64,000 bases of DNA from UBA1479 sp038109305 (GCA_038109305.1 JAYNIR010000014.1:17519-81518), one strand, 5' to 3'. Positions 41,959 through 51,657 are shown, numbered from the stretch's first letter. Numbers and translations are program-made. Notes: a model not told the origin generated them from the letters alone.

Positions 41959-42804
41959 TTAGCTCTCGGCTTGACCGTCCCAGGACGCTTCATCGAACGA
42001 ACGTTCGTTGTCCCAGACGTTTTTCGGCATCGGCAGGCCTTCGAAATGGCTGTCGTCGAGCGGGCCGTTCGGTTCGATCCCGAGCTTTTCCCGCATCATT
42101 AGAATAACCTGGCGGGTGTGTTGCCCGGTGTGCCAGCCGGTGCGTTCCAGAACTTCGTGGAGCGTCACTTCGCCGTAATAGACCTTGCCCGGCTGTTTGA
42201 AGTCGATGGTGTCGCCGTCGCGTTCGAACCAGGCCTGGAAACGGTCGTGGATCGACTGGCCGAAATCCAACAGATCCTGCTTGGTCTTGAGCTCCGACGG
42301 CAAAACCGATTTCAGCGCGCCATAGGTGAACGGCGCATCGTTCTCCACCCGGTCGAGGAAGACCTCGGGGATGTTGAACACGTGATAGCAGAGCTGCCGG
42401 TAGGACCGCGGCCGGCCCGGCAGCAGCGTATCCAGCGATTCTTCGGGGATTTGCGTCAGATAGCGGTGCACGGCGGAAATGTTCTGCAGCACCTTGTCCT
42501 TCATCTGGGCGGGCGTGAGCATCTTGTGGCCGTCGTAATCGAAGCCGGCAACCTTGGCAACGTCGCGGAAGACCGCGCCGTTGGCCCATTTGTCTCCACG
42601 CGCGACGATGGGAATATGTCTGATGCCGAGCGCCGCCAGTTCCGCGAAGCCTTTTTTGTCTTCCAGCACGTTGACGGAGACGAACGGAATGCCGTGTTCC
42701 AGCAGAAATTCTTTGGTTTTCAGGCAGCTTGAGCAGCCGGGCTGCCAATAGACCTTGATTGGGGCGTCATTGCTTTCGGGTCGGGCTTGGACGGCTTGGC
42801 TCAT
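41959..42804 (-). CDS. Glutaredoxin-DinB domain fusion protein
   Basis: 281 residues from the ATG at 42804, with GGAGG upstream. Residues ~15-95 form a glutaredoxin/thioredoxin-like domain: IKVYWQPGCSSCLKTKEFLL with a C-S-S-C active site, and GIRHIPIVARGDKW with the cis-Pro region. Residues ~105-250 form a DinB-like four-helix bundle: YRQLCYHVFNIPEVFLDRVE and VLERTGWHTGQHTRQVILMM provide three candidate His metal ligands (H and H-x-x-x-H). In known DinB enzymes this site activates a thiol such as bacillithiol or mycothiol. The attached glutaredoxin suggests a self-contained thiol transfer or reduction enzyme, which is inference. Confidence 0.88.
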   Translation of the reverse strand: MSQAVQARPESNDAPIKVYWQPGCSSCLKTKEFLLEHGIPFVSVNVLEDKKGFAELAALGIRHIPIVARGDKWANGAVFRDVAKVAGFDYDGHKMLTPAQMKDKVLQNISAVHRYLTQIPEESLDTLLPGRPRSYRQLCYHVFNIPEVFLDRVENDAPFTYGALKSVLPSELKTKQDLLDFGQSIHDRFQAWFERDGDTIDFKQPGKVYYGEVTLHEVLERTGWHTGQHTRQVILMMREKLGIEPNGPLDDSHFEGLPMPKNVWDNERSFDEASWDGQAES

Positions 42805-42956
42805 GGATCGGTCCTCCTCGGTCGCCGGCACTTGCGTTGGGATTTTATACACAATACATGCGTTGCCGCGCAGACGGGAGTCAAGATTGTGCCCGCAACG
42901 CGGAATGGTGCAAAAATCGGTGAAATCGGGGGGATATCATCCAGGTCCTGATGCGA

Positions 42957-45027
42957 TCAATGCTGGACGATCGCGCGGGCGGGAAACACGGTCCGGACGG
43001 TCGTGCCTTTTCCGACGTTGCTGACCATTTCCATTTTCGCGCCCTGAATTTCGGCCAGCGATTTTGCGACCGGCAACCCAAGCCCCGTGCCCGGTTGCGC
43101 TAAATGGGGTCGTTCTTCAACTGCGCGAAAGGCTCCAGAACCGTATGGATTTTGTCGCGGGGGATGCCGGGGCCGGTATCTTTGACCTGGATCGCCAGCG
43201 TATCCGGCCCGACGATGGCCTGCAAAGCGATCAAGCCGCCTTTCGGCGTGAACTTGATGGCGTTGTACAGCAGGTTAAGAATGATCTGGCGGGTTGACCG
43301 GCGGTCGGCCAGAGGCTTCGGTGTGCCGTCGGGGACGTTGACGTCGAAATAAAGGTGCGTGCTGCCTTTGGCGCCGGTCACGATTTTCATGCATTCATCG
43401 AACATTTCCTTGAGGTCGATCGCCGTGAGTTCCAGACGGTTTTCGCCGGCCTCGATTTTCGACAGACCAAGAAGATTATCGACAAGGCTCAGAAGGTGCG
43501 TGCTGCTTGAGTGAATGTCCTTTACGTATTCCTTGTACCGGTCGGACCCCGGCGGCCCGAAGTGCTGACGGCTCATCATTTGCGAAAACCCGAGGATCGC
43601 ATTCAAAGGCGTCCGCAACTCGTGGCTGATGGACGCAAGGAAGTTGGACTGCGCCCAGTTTACTTTTTCCGGTTCTTCCCTGGCTTCGTATAGGCGCTCG
43701 ATCGCCCGGTTGTATTGGGCCGCTACGTCGCCCAGTTCCGAATTTGAATTGACGCGGATCGGCTTGGAAAAATCCCCGGTCCTGCGGTGGTATTCCATGG
43801 ACATCAAAATATCGACCAGTTCCGTCGATTCGTCGTGTTCGCTGATATTGAGGCCTTTTTCCTCCGCTTCAGGGGAAACCCGGAGCGGCGCGATCCGGTT
43901 GACGATACTGAGCAGGACAAAGCCCATGCCGAAGCCCCACAGCGCGCCGGTAAAAATGCCCGTTGCCTGAACCGATATCTGTTTCGCCCGGCTGAGACCG
44001 GTTCCGAGAGCGTCCAGGTTGCCGAACAGCTCGACGCTGAGCGTCCCCCACATGCCCGCGACCGTAAGGACCGGAAAGGCGTACACCACGTCGTCGATCC
44101 GAAGGCGATCCATTATCAATGACGCAAAAGTGCATAGCCCGCCGCCGACAATCCCGATAACGACCGCCAAGTCCGGGGTTACGGCATGGGCGGTCGGCGT
44201 AATGGCGACAAGTCCGGCGAGCGATCCGTTCAACATTGTCGGCACATCGGCCCAGAGCCGGGTCATTGGGCCGAGCACCATCGCGGCGGCGCCGCCGAAG
44301 GCGCCCGATATGATCGTGTTGAATACGATCAGCGGGACTTTTCATTGAACGCCAGGGTGCTGCCGCCGTTGAAGCCGATCCACCCGATCCAGATGACTAT
44401 CACGCCCAAGGCCGTCAGCGGCAGGCTGTAACTGCAGAAGGCCTCGTCCGGGTTTTCGTAACGGCCGCGGCGGGGGCCGATGATCAGCACGGCCGCAAGG
44501 CTGACCCAGCCTGCGATGTAGTGCACGACCGAGCCGCCAGCGAAATCGACGAAGCCGATCTCGCCGAGCCAGCCGTGGGGGCCGTCCGGGCCGGACGCCC
44601 AGCTCCAATGCCCGAAGACGGGATAGATTATGAGCGCGACCAGCGCCGTGATCACCAGGTAGTCGGGGTACTTTGCGCGTTCGGCGATGGCGCCCGAAAC
44701 CATCGTCGTCACCGTGCCGCAGAACATCAATTGAAAGACGAAAAATGCCAGCCGGCTGGGATCGTCGGGGTCGGCGAAAAAACCCGTGTGGCCCAAGATG
44801 CCGTCCCTGCTTTCGCCGAACATCAGCCCGAACCCAAGCAGCCCTAACCCAAGCAGCAAGAACACGGTCGCCGCGACGCAAAATCCGCCGAAGTTCTTGG
44901 CGGCAACGTTGATGCTGTTTTTCGAGCGGACGGATCCGCTTTCGAGACAGCAGAATCCCGCCTGCATGAAAAACACAAGCGCGGCGCTCAGCAAAACTCA
45001 AATAACTTCGATGTGAACAAATTTCAT
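42957..45027 (-). pseudogene. Ammonium transporter-histidine kinase fusion, broken
   Basis: Start ATG at 45027: MKFVHIEVI, TGA (44998-45000, where Trp is expected), then VLLSAALVFFMQAGFCCLES. The Amt body includes DFAGGSVVHYIAGWVSLAAV with the first twin His. A one-base deletion near 44334 shifts the frame between FNEK and VPLIVFNTIISGAF. The second twin-His position reads FPVLTVAGMWGT, so Leu replaces His. A linker joins a kinase: FLASISHELRTPLNAILGFS and IILNLLYNAIKFTPKGG. A second indel near 43102 shifts QLKNDPI into LAQPGTGLGLPVAKSLAEIQ, ending at 42957. The architecture matches the Amt sensor kinase Ks-Amt5 of Kuenenia. Three separate lesions make it a pseudogene unless the sequence is wrong. 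Confidence 0.85.
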
Positions 45028-45274
45028 GTGCCACCATCGGTGAGGGCCGTCCGTCATCGGCGGCACAGACGATAGGGGAGTCAATCCCCGATTACCCTCG
45101 GTGGCGTTGGCGACTGATCCATTTCTACCGCCATGTTGCATTGCAGCATACAATTTCATTCTCAGCCAACTGCTTTGTCGCCCCGGCGGGGGACATTCTG
45201 GGCTTGTCCGCCCGGTCGCAATGGGTACTCTGCACGCCGTAATCGCGATCAATTCATTCAAGAGGCCAACGACC

Positions 45275-46474
45275 ATGCGCCCGCTTGCCGGCATCCGCGT
45301 TCTTGATCTGACCAATGTGCTGGCGGGACCATTCTGCGGGCATCAGCTGGCGCATATGGGCGCCGACGTGATCAAGGTCGAAGTGCCGGGGTCGGGGGAT
45401 CTGGCCCGGCAGTTGGGTGCAGACCCGGACCTCAACAAAAAGCACATGGGCATTTCGTTCCTGGCGCAGAATTCGGGTAAGCGCTCGATCACCGTCAATA
45501 TGAAATTGGCCAAGGGCAAGGACGTATTCAAGCGCCTGGTCGCCACCGCCGACGTGGTGCTTGAAAACTTCCGCCCCGGGGTCATGGACCGGCTCGGCGT
45601 CGGCTACGGTGTGCTGAAGGAATTCCGCCCCAACTTGATCTACTGCGCGATCTCGGGCTTCGGGCAGGACGGGCCTTATCGCGACCTGCCGGCGTATGAT
45701 CAGATCGTCCAGGGCATGTCGGGCGTGATGTCGATTACCGGGGATCGGGACAGCGCGCCGCTTCGCGTCGGGTATCCCATGGCCGATACCATCGGCGGCA
45801 TGACGGCGGCGTTTGCCGTAGCTTCCGCACTCGGCAATCCGGATGCGGAACATCGTGGCTGTTTCATCGACGTTTCGATGCTGGAATCGGTGCTGTCGAC
45901 AATGGGATGGGTTGTTTCCAATTATCTGCAACTAGGAAAAGTGCCGGAGCCCATGGGCAACGACAATTTCACGGCGAGCCCGTCCGGCACCTTCATGACC
46001 GGCGACGCCCCCATCAACATCGCCGCCAACAAGCAGGAACAATTCGAAGCCGTCTGCGACGTCGTCGGCAGGCCGGCGCTTAAGACCAATCCGCGTTTCG
46101 CCGACCGTCAGGCACGATTGGATAACCGTCTGGCGCTGACGGAAATCCTCGAGGCGGCCATGGCGTCCAATACCGCAGCATATTGGCGGGCGGCATTGAA
46201 CGACGCCGGCGTGCCGGCGGGCGAGGTGTTCAGCGTGCCGGAAGCCTTGGCGCACCCGCAGATTGCCGAACGCGGCCTGATCGGTGAATTCAAGAACGTG
46301 CCGGGTGTCGGCCGCGACGTGAAAATCGCCCGCGCGGCGGTCAAGCTCGACGGCGCCCCCGTGCGAACCGACGTGCCGCCGCCGCAACTGGGCCAGGATA
46401 CGGACGATCTGCTGGCCGAAATCGGCTATTCGGCGGACGAAATCGCGGCCTTGAAGAACGAGAAGGCCGTCTGA
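45275..46474 (+). CDS. CaiB/BaiF-type (class III) CoA transferase
   Basis: 399 residues from the ATG at 45275 (MRPLAGIRVLDLTNVLAGPF). Family motifs are HMGADVIKVEVPGSGDLARQ, the NFRPGVMDRLGVGYGVL block, and GCFIDVSMLESVLSTMGWVV carrying the catalytic Asp that forms the acyl anhydride. It transfers CoA between carboxylic acids. It sits two bases before a kinase of the ACAD10/11 type, so the two are one operon and probably activate and prepare an acid for beta-oxidation. Upstream (45028-45274) I see no gene. Confidence 0.93.
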   Translation: MRPLAGIRVLDLTNVLAGPFCGHQLAHMGADVIKVEVPGSGDLARQLGADPDLNKKHMGISFLAQNSGKRSITVNMKLAKGKDVFKRLVATADVVLENFRPGVMDRLGVGYGVLKEFRPNLIYCAISGFGQDGPYRDLPAYDQIVQGMSGVMSITGDRDSAPLRVGYPMADTIGGMTAAFAVASALGNPDAEHRGCFIDVSMLESVLSTMGWVVSNYLQLGKVPEPMGNDNFTASPSGTFMTGDAPINIAANKQEQFEAVCDVVGRPALKTNPRFADRQARLDNRLALTEILEAAMASNTAAYWRAALNDAGVPAGEVFSVPEALAHPQIAERGLIGEFKNVPGVGRDVKIARAAVKLDGAPVRTDVPPPQLGQDTDDLLAEIGYSADEIAALKNEKAV

Positions 46475-46476
46475 CC

Positions 46477-47523
46477 ATGTCTTCCGGTTCCGCGGCCAAC
46501 GAACATGTCCTTGATCTCGCCTCGCTAGGCGATTACCTGGCGGCCCGCGTCGATAGGCTGACGCCGCCCTTGGTCGCCGACCAATGCGTCGGCGGGATGT
46601 CGAACCCGACGTTTATATTGGCGGACGCGGCAGGCAACAGATACGTGCTTCGGAAAAAGCCGCCGGGCGACCTGCTGCCGTCCGCGCATGCGGTCGACCG
46701 GGAATTCCGCATCATGTCGGTGCTTCAGAAAACCGACGTGCCGGTGCCCCGGCCGCTCGTGCTGTGCGATGACGACGCGGTCATCGGACAGATGTTTTAT
46801 GTCATGGAATTCAAGGAAGGCCGCGTTTTCCGTGAGCTCGAACTGCCGGGCGTGCCGCCTGCCGAACGGTCGGCGATTTATGATGCCATGAACGCGACGC
46901 TGGCGAAACTGCACCGAGTCGACTTCACCGCCGTGGGCTTAAGCGATTACGGTCGCGTCGGCGGTTATGCCGCGCGGCAGGTCAAGCGATGGACCGGGCA
47001 GTACAAAGCGTCCAAGACCGACGACCTGCCGGCCATGGACAACCTTATCCGGTGGCTGCCAGAAAACGTCCCGGCGGTGGCCGAAACCACCATCGCCCAC
47101 GGCGATTTCCGCATCGAAAACATGATTTTTCATCCGACCGAGCCGGAGGTCGTCGCCGTCGTCGACTGGGAATTGTCGACGCTGGGCAATCCGCTTGCCG
47201 ATCTGGCGTACAACACGCTGCCCTATCACATGCCGGACCCGAGGCGCGGCGACCTGCGCGCCAACAACCCGGTGGCCAGCGGCATTCCAGCGGAAAAGGA
47301 TTATCTGGCGGCGTACGCCGGGCGCACAGGCCGGTCGGACTTGGGCGACTGGACGTTCTATCAGGCGCTGTCGCTGTTTCGCCTGGCTGCCATCGGGCAG
47401 GGGGTCTACAAGCGCGGGCTCGACGGCAACGCCACCAGCGAGGCGGCGCTTTTGCGGAAGGACGTGTGCCGCAATTTGTCGCAGATCGCCTGGGGCTTGG
47501 TCGAGGCCGCGAAGCGGGGTTAG
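46477..47523 (+). CDS. Aminoglycoside-phosphotransferase-like kinase (ACAD10/11 type)
   Basis: 348 residues. The nucleotide region is YVLRKKPPGDLLPSAHAVDR. The Brenner catalytic motif is TTIAHGDFRIENMIFHPTEP and the metal Asp is in VVAVVDWELSTLGNPLADLA. This subgroup is related to the N-terminal kinase domain of mammalian ACAD10/ACAD11, which phosphorylates 4-hydroxyacyl-CoAs before an acyl-CoA dehydrogenase-type step. Genes of this type are commonly found near acyl-CoA dehydrogenases, and here follow a CoA transferase by two bases. 4-Hydroxy acid catabolism is therefore plausible for this pair. Confidence 0.9.
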   Translation: MSSGSAANEHVLDLASLGDYLAARVDRLTPPLVADQCVGGMSNPTFILADAAGNRYVLRKKPPGDLLPSAHAVDREFRIMSVLQKTDVPVPRPLVLCDDDAVIGQMFYVMEFKEGRVFRELELPGVPPAERSAIYDAMNATLAKLHRVDFTAVGLSDYGRVGGYAARQVKRWTGQYKASKTDDLPAMDNLIRWLPENVPAVAETTIAHGDFRIENMIFHPTEPEVVAVVDWELSTLGNPLADLAYNTLPYHMPDPRRGDLRANNPVASGIPAEKDYLAAYAGRTGRSDLGDWTFYQALSLFRLAAIGQGVYKRGLDGNATSEAALLRKDVCRNLSQIAWGLVEAAKRG

Positions 47524-47626
47524 TCACAAAACCTGAGGGCGCGGCGCGCCTGTGATATTTTGTACGCGCCCGCCGTCGTTGCCTTTTAGGCTCGGGGCGG
47601 GCGACACTGGCTTTGCGCGTAAAAAG

Positions 47627-48658
47627 TTACGACACCTCTTTCCGGACGATGGCGGCGCCGTCGACCATGGCTTTCAGCTTTCCGAACGCCACGTCGCGAG
47701 GGAGGTACTTCATGCCGCAATCGGGCGCGGCGACAATGCGCTCGGCCCCAACGGCCTTGACCGCGCCGCGCAGCCGATCGGCGATCATTTCCGGCGTTTC
47801 CACATCGTGGGTCCCCAGATCGATCACGCCGAACAGAAACTTTTTCGAGGGAAGCTCTTTCAAGATCGACGGGTCCAGGTTCGGCTGGGCCGCTTCGACA
47901 GAGATGTATTCGGCGCGGCAGGCGTCCAACTGCGGCAGGAAGGAATAGCCCGACGGCTTGTCCTTCACGACATAGGCATACCCGAAGCACAGGTGCACGA
48001 CGGTCAGCCCGTCAACGCCATCCAACGCCTGATTGATGGCATCGACGCCGTATTTATCGGCCTCTTCCGGGTTTGCTTGCATGTAGGGCTCGTCGATCTG
48101 GATCACGTCGGCGCCGGCGGCCTTCATGTCGCGGATTTCTTCGTTCACGGCCTTGGCGTAGGCGGCGATCAGCGCCGGTACGTCGTTGTAATATTCGTCC
48201 TTCGCCAGCTTTGCCATGGTGAAGGCGCCGGGGATGGTGATTTTGATCGGCCGGTCGGTATGGGCGCGCAGGTGTTCCACGTCATGCACCTGTACGGCGC
48301 GGGTGCGTTTGATGGCGCCGGTCACGCGAGGCACCGGGATGGCGACGCCGCGCCGGTTCGGCACCATGGCGGGATTGTCTAGGTCGATACCGTCAATGGC
48401 GTTGGCGAAGCGGTTGAAATAACTTTCGCGGCGGATCTCGCCGTCCGACAAAATGTCGATCCCGGCGCGTTCCTGATCGTCGATCGCGGTCAGTGTCGCG
48501 TCGTCCTGGGCTTCGTCCAGTTCGTCAGGCTGGACCTTCCACACCTCGCGCATCTGTACGCGGGGCGGCCCGCTGCCCAGGAGCTTTTCCTTGTTCACCA
48601 GCCAAGCGGGCTGAGGATAGCTTCCGACCAGGGTCGTCGGGATCAACTTGTCGAACAT
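47627..48658 (-). CDS. MetE C-terminal-like (cobalamin-independent methionine synthase family) protein
   Basis: 343 residues from the ATG at 48658 (MFDKLIPTTLVGSYPQPAWL). It has only the catalytic barrel, without the N-terminal MetE half. The zinc-site motifs are VVHLCFGYAY (H-x-C) and AERIVAAPDCGMKYLPRDVA (second Cys). IQIDEPYMQANPEEAD contains the acidic residue near methionine. Stand-alone MetE-C proteins use methylcobalamin or other methyl donors, or act in non-methionine chemistry, so the acceptor is unknown. No riboswitch is apparent in its short leader. Confidence 0.88.
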   Translation of the reverse strand: MFDKLIPTTLVGSYPQPAWLVNKEKLLGSGPPRVQMREVWKVQPDELDEAQDDATLTAIDDQERAGIDILSDGEIRRESYFNRFANAIDGIDLDNPAMVPNRRGVAIPVPRVTGAIKRTRAVQVHDVEHLRAHTDRPIKITIPGAFTMAKLAKDEYYNDVPALIAAYAKAVNEEIRDMKAAGADVIQIDEPYMQANPEEADKYGVDAINQALDGVDGLTVVHLCFGYAYVVKDKPSGYSFLPQLDACRAEYISVEAAQPNLDPSILKELPSKKFLFGVIDLGTHDVETPEMIADRLRGAVKAVGAERIVAAPDCGMKYLPRDVAFGKLKAMVDGAAIVRKEVS

Positions 48659-48755
48659 TGGGAGCCTTCCATATGTAATATAGTTTGTTGGCTGCGGCAC
48701 AGGTGACCATTCGAAGCGCCAGCCCGCAACCGAAAATTTGAACGAAGGAGCCCGC

Positions 48756-49328
48756 ATGCGCCGTTTATTCAGCCTTTTCCCCGTTCTGGCCCTGGCCGTC
48801 GCGACGCTGTCCGCACCGGTTTCGGCCGACGAGGCGTCGTTGTTCAAAGCGCTCAAGGGCGGCGGCCACGTGGCGCTGATCCGTCATGCGCTGGCGCCCG
48901 GCACCGGCGACCCGGACAACTTCGAACTCGGCAAGTGCGAGACCCAGCGCAATTTGTCCGACGAAGGGCGCGCTCAGGCGCAGCGCATGGGCGAAAAATT
49001 ACGTGTCAATGGACTGGCGCAGGCTTTTGTCTATTCAAGCCAGTGGTGCCGGTGTTTGGATACCGCGCGGTTGATGGCGTTGGGCCCGGTGACGGAAATC
49101 CCACAGTTGAATTCGCTCTACCGCCATCCGGAACGGCGCGAAAGCCAAACCCGGGACCTTCGCGACTGGATCGCCGCGCAGCGCGAGGACGCGCCCCTGG
49201 TGCTCGTGACCCATCAGTTCACCATCAATGGCATCGTGGGCGAATACACCAAGTCCGGCGAAATCGTCGTCGCCCGGCGGGATCGTGACGGCAGCTTGAC
49301 GGTTGTCGGCACCATCGAAACCAACTGA
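48756..49328 (+). CDS. Secreted histidine phosphatase family protein
   Basis: 190 residues from the ATG at 48756, with AAGGAG six bases upstream. The signal peptide MRRLFSLFPVLALAVATLSA ends at about VSADE. The catalytic loop is VALIRHALAPGTGDP, so the usual R-H-G is R-H-A. The second His is in LVLVTHQFTINGIVGEY, and TRDLRDWIAAQREDAPLV precedes it. The Glu/Asp donor region is around SSQWCRCLDTARLM. It probably acts on a phosphoester in the periplasm. Confidence 0.87.
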   Translation: MRRLFSLFPVLALAVATLSAPVSADEASLFKALKGGGHVALIRHALAPGTGDPDNFELGKCETQRNLSDEGRAQAQRMGEKLRVNGLAQAFVYSSQWCRCLDTARLMALGPVTEIPQLNSLYRHPERRESQTRDLRDWIAAQREDAPLVLVTHQFTINGIVGEYTKSGEIVVARRDRDGSLTVVGTIETN

Positions 49329-49348
49329 CACAGGCGGGAGGAAACGCC

Positions 49349-50199
49349 GTGACCCTTTCCGGCTAGATCGCGAACCTGAACCTGACCCTTGATGCCGGGC
49401 CGGTCAAGCTGCGGATCCGGCTTGATCCCGCGTTGTTCAGCCATGGGATCATTTTAAAGCAGCTTCAGATCGGCAAGCTTTATGAAGAAGAACTGAGCAG
49501 TTTGCTCCTCCGCTTGCTCGGCTCGGGTGACGCGTTGATCGACATCGGCGCGCATGTGGGGGTTTTCTCGATCCTGGCGGCGAAGCTTGTCGGCGATAAG
49601 GGTAGGGTCATCAGCATCGAGCCCGATATGCACAATCTGACGCTCCTTACCGAACACTGGGATATGAACGCGCCCAGCAACATGGACGTCATCAACGCGC
49701 TTGCCTGCGACGAAGCGGGGAAGTGGCAGTTTTGCATCAACGCCGATAACGACGGCGGCCACGCGCTCTGGGATCCGGGCGCGCATGAATTCAACAAGAA
49801 AAACGCGGCAAAACCGGAAATCGTCACCAAGACCACCGTCACCATCGATCGTGTCATGGCCGACAACGGGCTGGATCAAATTAAGCTGCTCAAGATCGAC
49901 ACCGAAGGGGCGGAGCCTTGGTGCTCGACGGCGGCCGTAAGGCGCTCACCGAAGGCCGGCTCAAGTTCGTCGTCTGCGAACTCAACGGTTTCGGGCTTGG
50001 GCAGATGGGATTTTCGCAGGCCGTGCTGCGCGAAAAGATGGCGGGCTTCGGCTATCCCTGTTTTCTCATCAACGATGACGGCTCATTGCCGCGCCTGGTG
50101 CCGGACGGCGTCGACATTGTCGGGCAATTCATCCCCAACGTGCTTTTCGCCAAGATGGACGCCATCGTCGCCACCTGGCCGACGGTGAATACGGATTAA
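49349..50199 (+). pseudogene. FkbM-family methyltransferase, broken by TAG and a frameshift
   Basis: A GGAGGAAA site precedes the GTG at 49349. The frame reads VTLSG, TAG (49364-49366), then IANLNLTLDAGPVKLRIRLD, the SAM motif ALIDIGAHVGVFSILAAKLV and the FkbM motif KLLKIDTEGAE. One base is missing near 49917: the frame then jumps to LVLDGGRKALTEGRLKFVVC and ends at 50199. Together they make about 283 codons, normal for FkbM SAM-dependent methyltransferases. It lies 20 bases after the histidine phosphatase. Confidence 0.8.
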
Positions 50200-50433
50200 T
50201 TTTTATCATCGACCCTCAGTCGCCGGGCGCTCGCGTTCGCTCGCCTAGCTTGCACTCCGCTTACGCTACGCGGGGCCTCATCCCACAAAGTCCGACATCT
50301 TTAATTTCGCTGGTTTTGTGAAGACCCTGTCTTTCGATAGGCATGGCCCAGTTGATTGCAAAACCTGAGCCCGTGATGCCGCCGTCGTCGCGACGCTCGG
50401 GGAGGGCGTCAGTGGTCTTGCGCGAAGTGGGCA
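50200..50433. other. Intergenic region, no gene seen
   Basis: Between the broken FkbM gene and the acyl-CoA dehydrogenase end. The segment CGCTCGCGTTCGCTCGCC followed by CTTGCACTCCGCTTACGC looks like an imperfect palindromic repeat, of the kind found as dispersed intergenic repeats, but no second copy is seen in this window. Confidence 0.35.
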
Positions 50434-51657
50434 CTAAGTTTTCAGTGGCCAATCCAGCTGACTACGCAGTTCCATGCGCGCGATCTGGCGGCGGTGGACT
50501 TCGTCGGGTCCGTCGGCGTAGCGCATGGCCCGCATCCGTGACCAGTAATAGGCCAAGGGTGTGTCCTGGCTGATCCCGGCGGCGCCGAACAGCTGCATGG
50601 CGCGGTCGAGGACCGTCAAGGCCATGTTGGGGGCGGCCACCTTGATCATGGCGATGTCCTTGCGGGCTTTCTTGTTGCCGACCGTGTCCATCTTCCACGC
50701 CGCTTTCAGCACCAGCAAACGGCACATGTCGATCTCGATGCGGCTTTGCGCGATGCGTTCCTGGGTGATGTCGCGTTCAGCGAGCGCTTTTTTCCAGGTG
50801 ACGCGTTCGGTCGCCCGTTTGCACATCAGTTCCAGCGACCGTTCGGCGATGCCGATGATCCGCATGCAATGGTGGATGCGTCCGGGGCCCAGGCGCCCCT
50901 GGGCAATTTCAAACCCCCGGCCTTCGCCCAAAAGCATGTTGGACGCCGGTACGCGCACGTTGTCGAACGTCACTTCACCGTGGCCGTGGGGCGCATCGTC
51001 GAACCCCATGACGGTCAGCATTCGTTCGACCTTGACGCCTTTTGCGTTGACCGGCACCAGGATCATGGACTGCTGTTTATAAGATTCCGCGTCCGGGTCG
51101 TTCTTGCCCATGACGATCAGGATTTTGCAGTGGGGCGAGCCGATGCCCGACGTCCACCATTTGCGCCCGTTGATGACGTAATGGTTGCCGTCCAACTTGA
51201 TCGAACATTGGATGTTCATGGCGTCGGATGACGCGACGTCCGGCTCGGTCATGGCGAACGCCGAACGGATTTCGCCCGCCAAAAGCGGTTTCAGCCATTC
51301 TTCCTTTTGTTCGTCCGAGCCATACCGTACCAGCGTTTCCATATTCCCCGTGTCGGGGGCGGAGCAGTTGAAGACCTCGGGCGCCCACGGCACCCGGCCC
51401 ATGATTTCGCACAAAGGCGCGTATTCCAGGTTGGTTAGTCCGGCGCCCAGTTCGCTCTCCGGCAGGAACAGGTTCCAAAGCCCCTCGGCCTTGGCCTTTT
51501 CCTTGAACTCCTCGATCAGCGGCAGGACCTTCCAGCGAGTTTCGCCGCCATCCAATTCCTCCTGAAACCGTTGTTCGTTGGGATAGATATGGGCGTCCAT
51601 GAAGGCTGTCAGCTTGGCCGCCAGGTCCTGGGTCCGAGGGGAGGGGGAGAAATCCAT
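50434..51657 (-). CDS. Acyl-CoA dehydrogenase family protein
   Basis: 407 residues. It starts MDFSPSPRTQDLAAKLTAFM. The flavin motif AFAMTEPDVASSDAMNIQCS and GRKWWTSGIGSPHCKILIVM are intact. The flavin-proximal block GPGRIHHCMRIIGIAERSLE and the C-terminal LFGAAGISQDTPLAYYWSRM complete the fold. This is the ACAD10/11-like clade of long-chain acyl-CoA dehydrogenases by overall pattern, consistent with the ACAD11-type kinase at 46477. It is divergent from the ThDP enzyme at 51860. Confidence 0.92.
   Translation of the reverse strand: MDFSPSPRTQDLAAKLTAFMDAHIYPNEQRFQEELDGGETRWKVLPLIEEFKEKAKAEGLWNLFLPESELGAGLTNLEYAPLCEIMGRVPWAPEVFNCSAPDTGNMETLVRYGSDEQKEEWLKPLLAGEIRSAFAMTEPDVASSDAMNIQCSIKLDGNHYVINGRKWWTSGIGSPHCKILIVMGKNDPDAESYKQQSMILVPVNAKGVKVERMLTVMGFDDAPHGHGEVTFDNVRVPASNMLLGEGRGFEIAQGRLGPGRIHHCMRIIGIAERSLELMCKRATERVTWKKALAERDITQERIAQSRIEIDMCRLLVLKAAWKMDTVGNKKARKDIAMIKVAAPNMALTVLDRAMQLFGAAGISQDTPLAYYWSRMRAMRYADGPDEVHRRQIARMELRSQLDWPLKT

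Noticed and set aside
44330..44340. Programmed frameshift at the A run in the Amt-kinase gene
   Set aside because: The run GAAAAG is not a convincing slippery heptamer with a downstream structure, and the same gene carries a TGA and a second indel, so decay or error is simpler.
44998..45000. Selenocysteine at the TGA of the Amt-kinase gene
   Set aside because: Trp is expected there (one base change), the residue is in a membrane helix, and no SECIS-like hairpin is apparent.
48659..48755. SAM or cobalamin riboswitch ahead of the MetE-like gene
   Set aside because: The leader is under 100 bases and shows no box resembling these aptamers.
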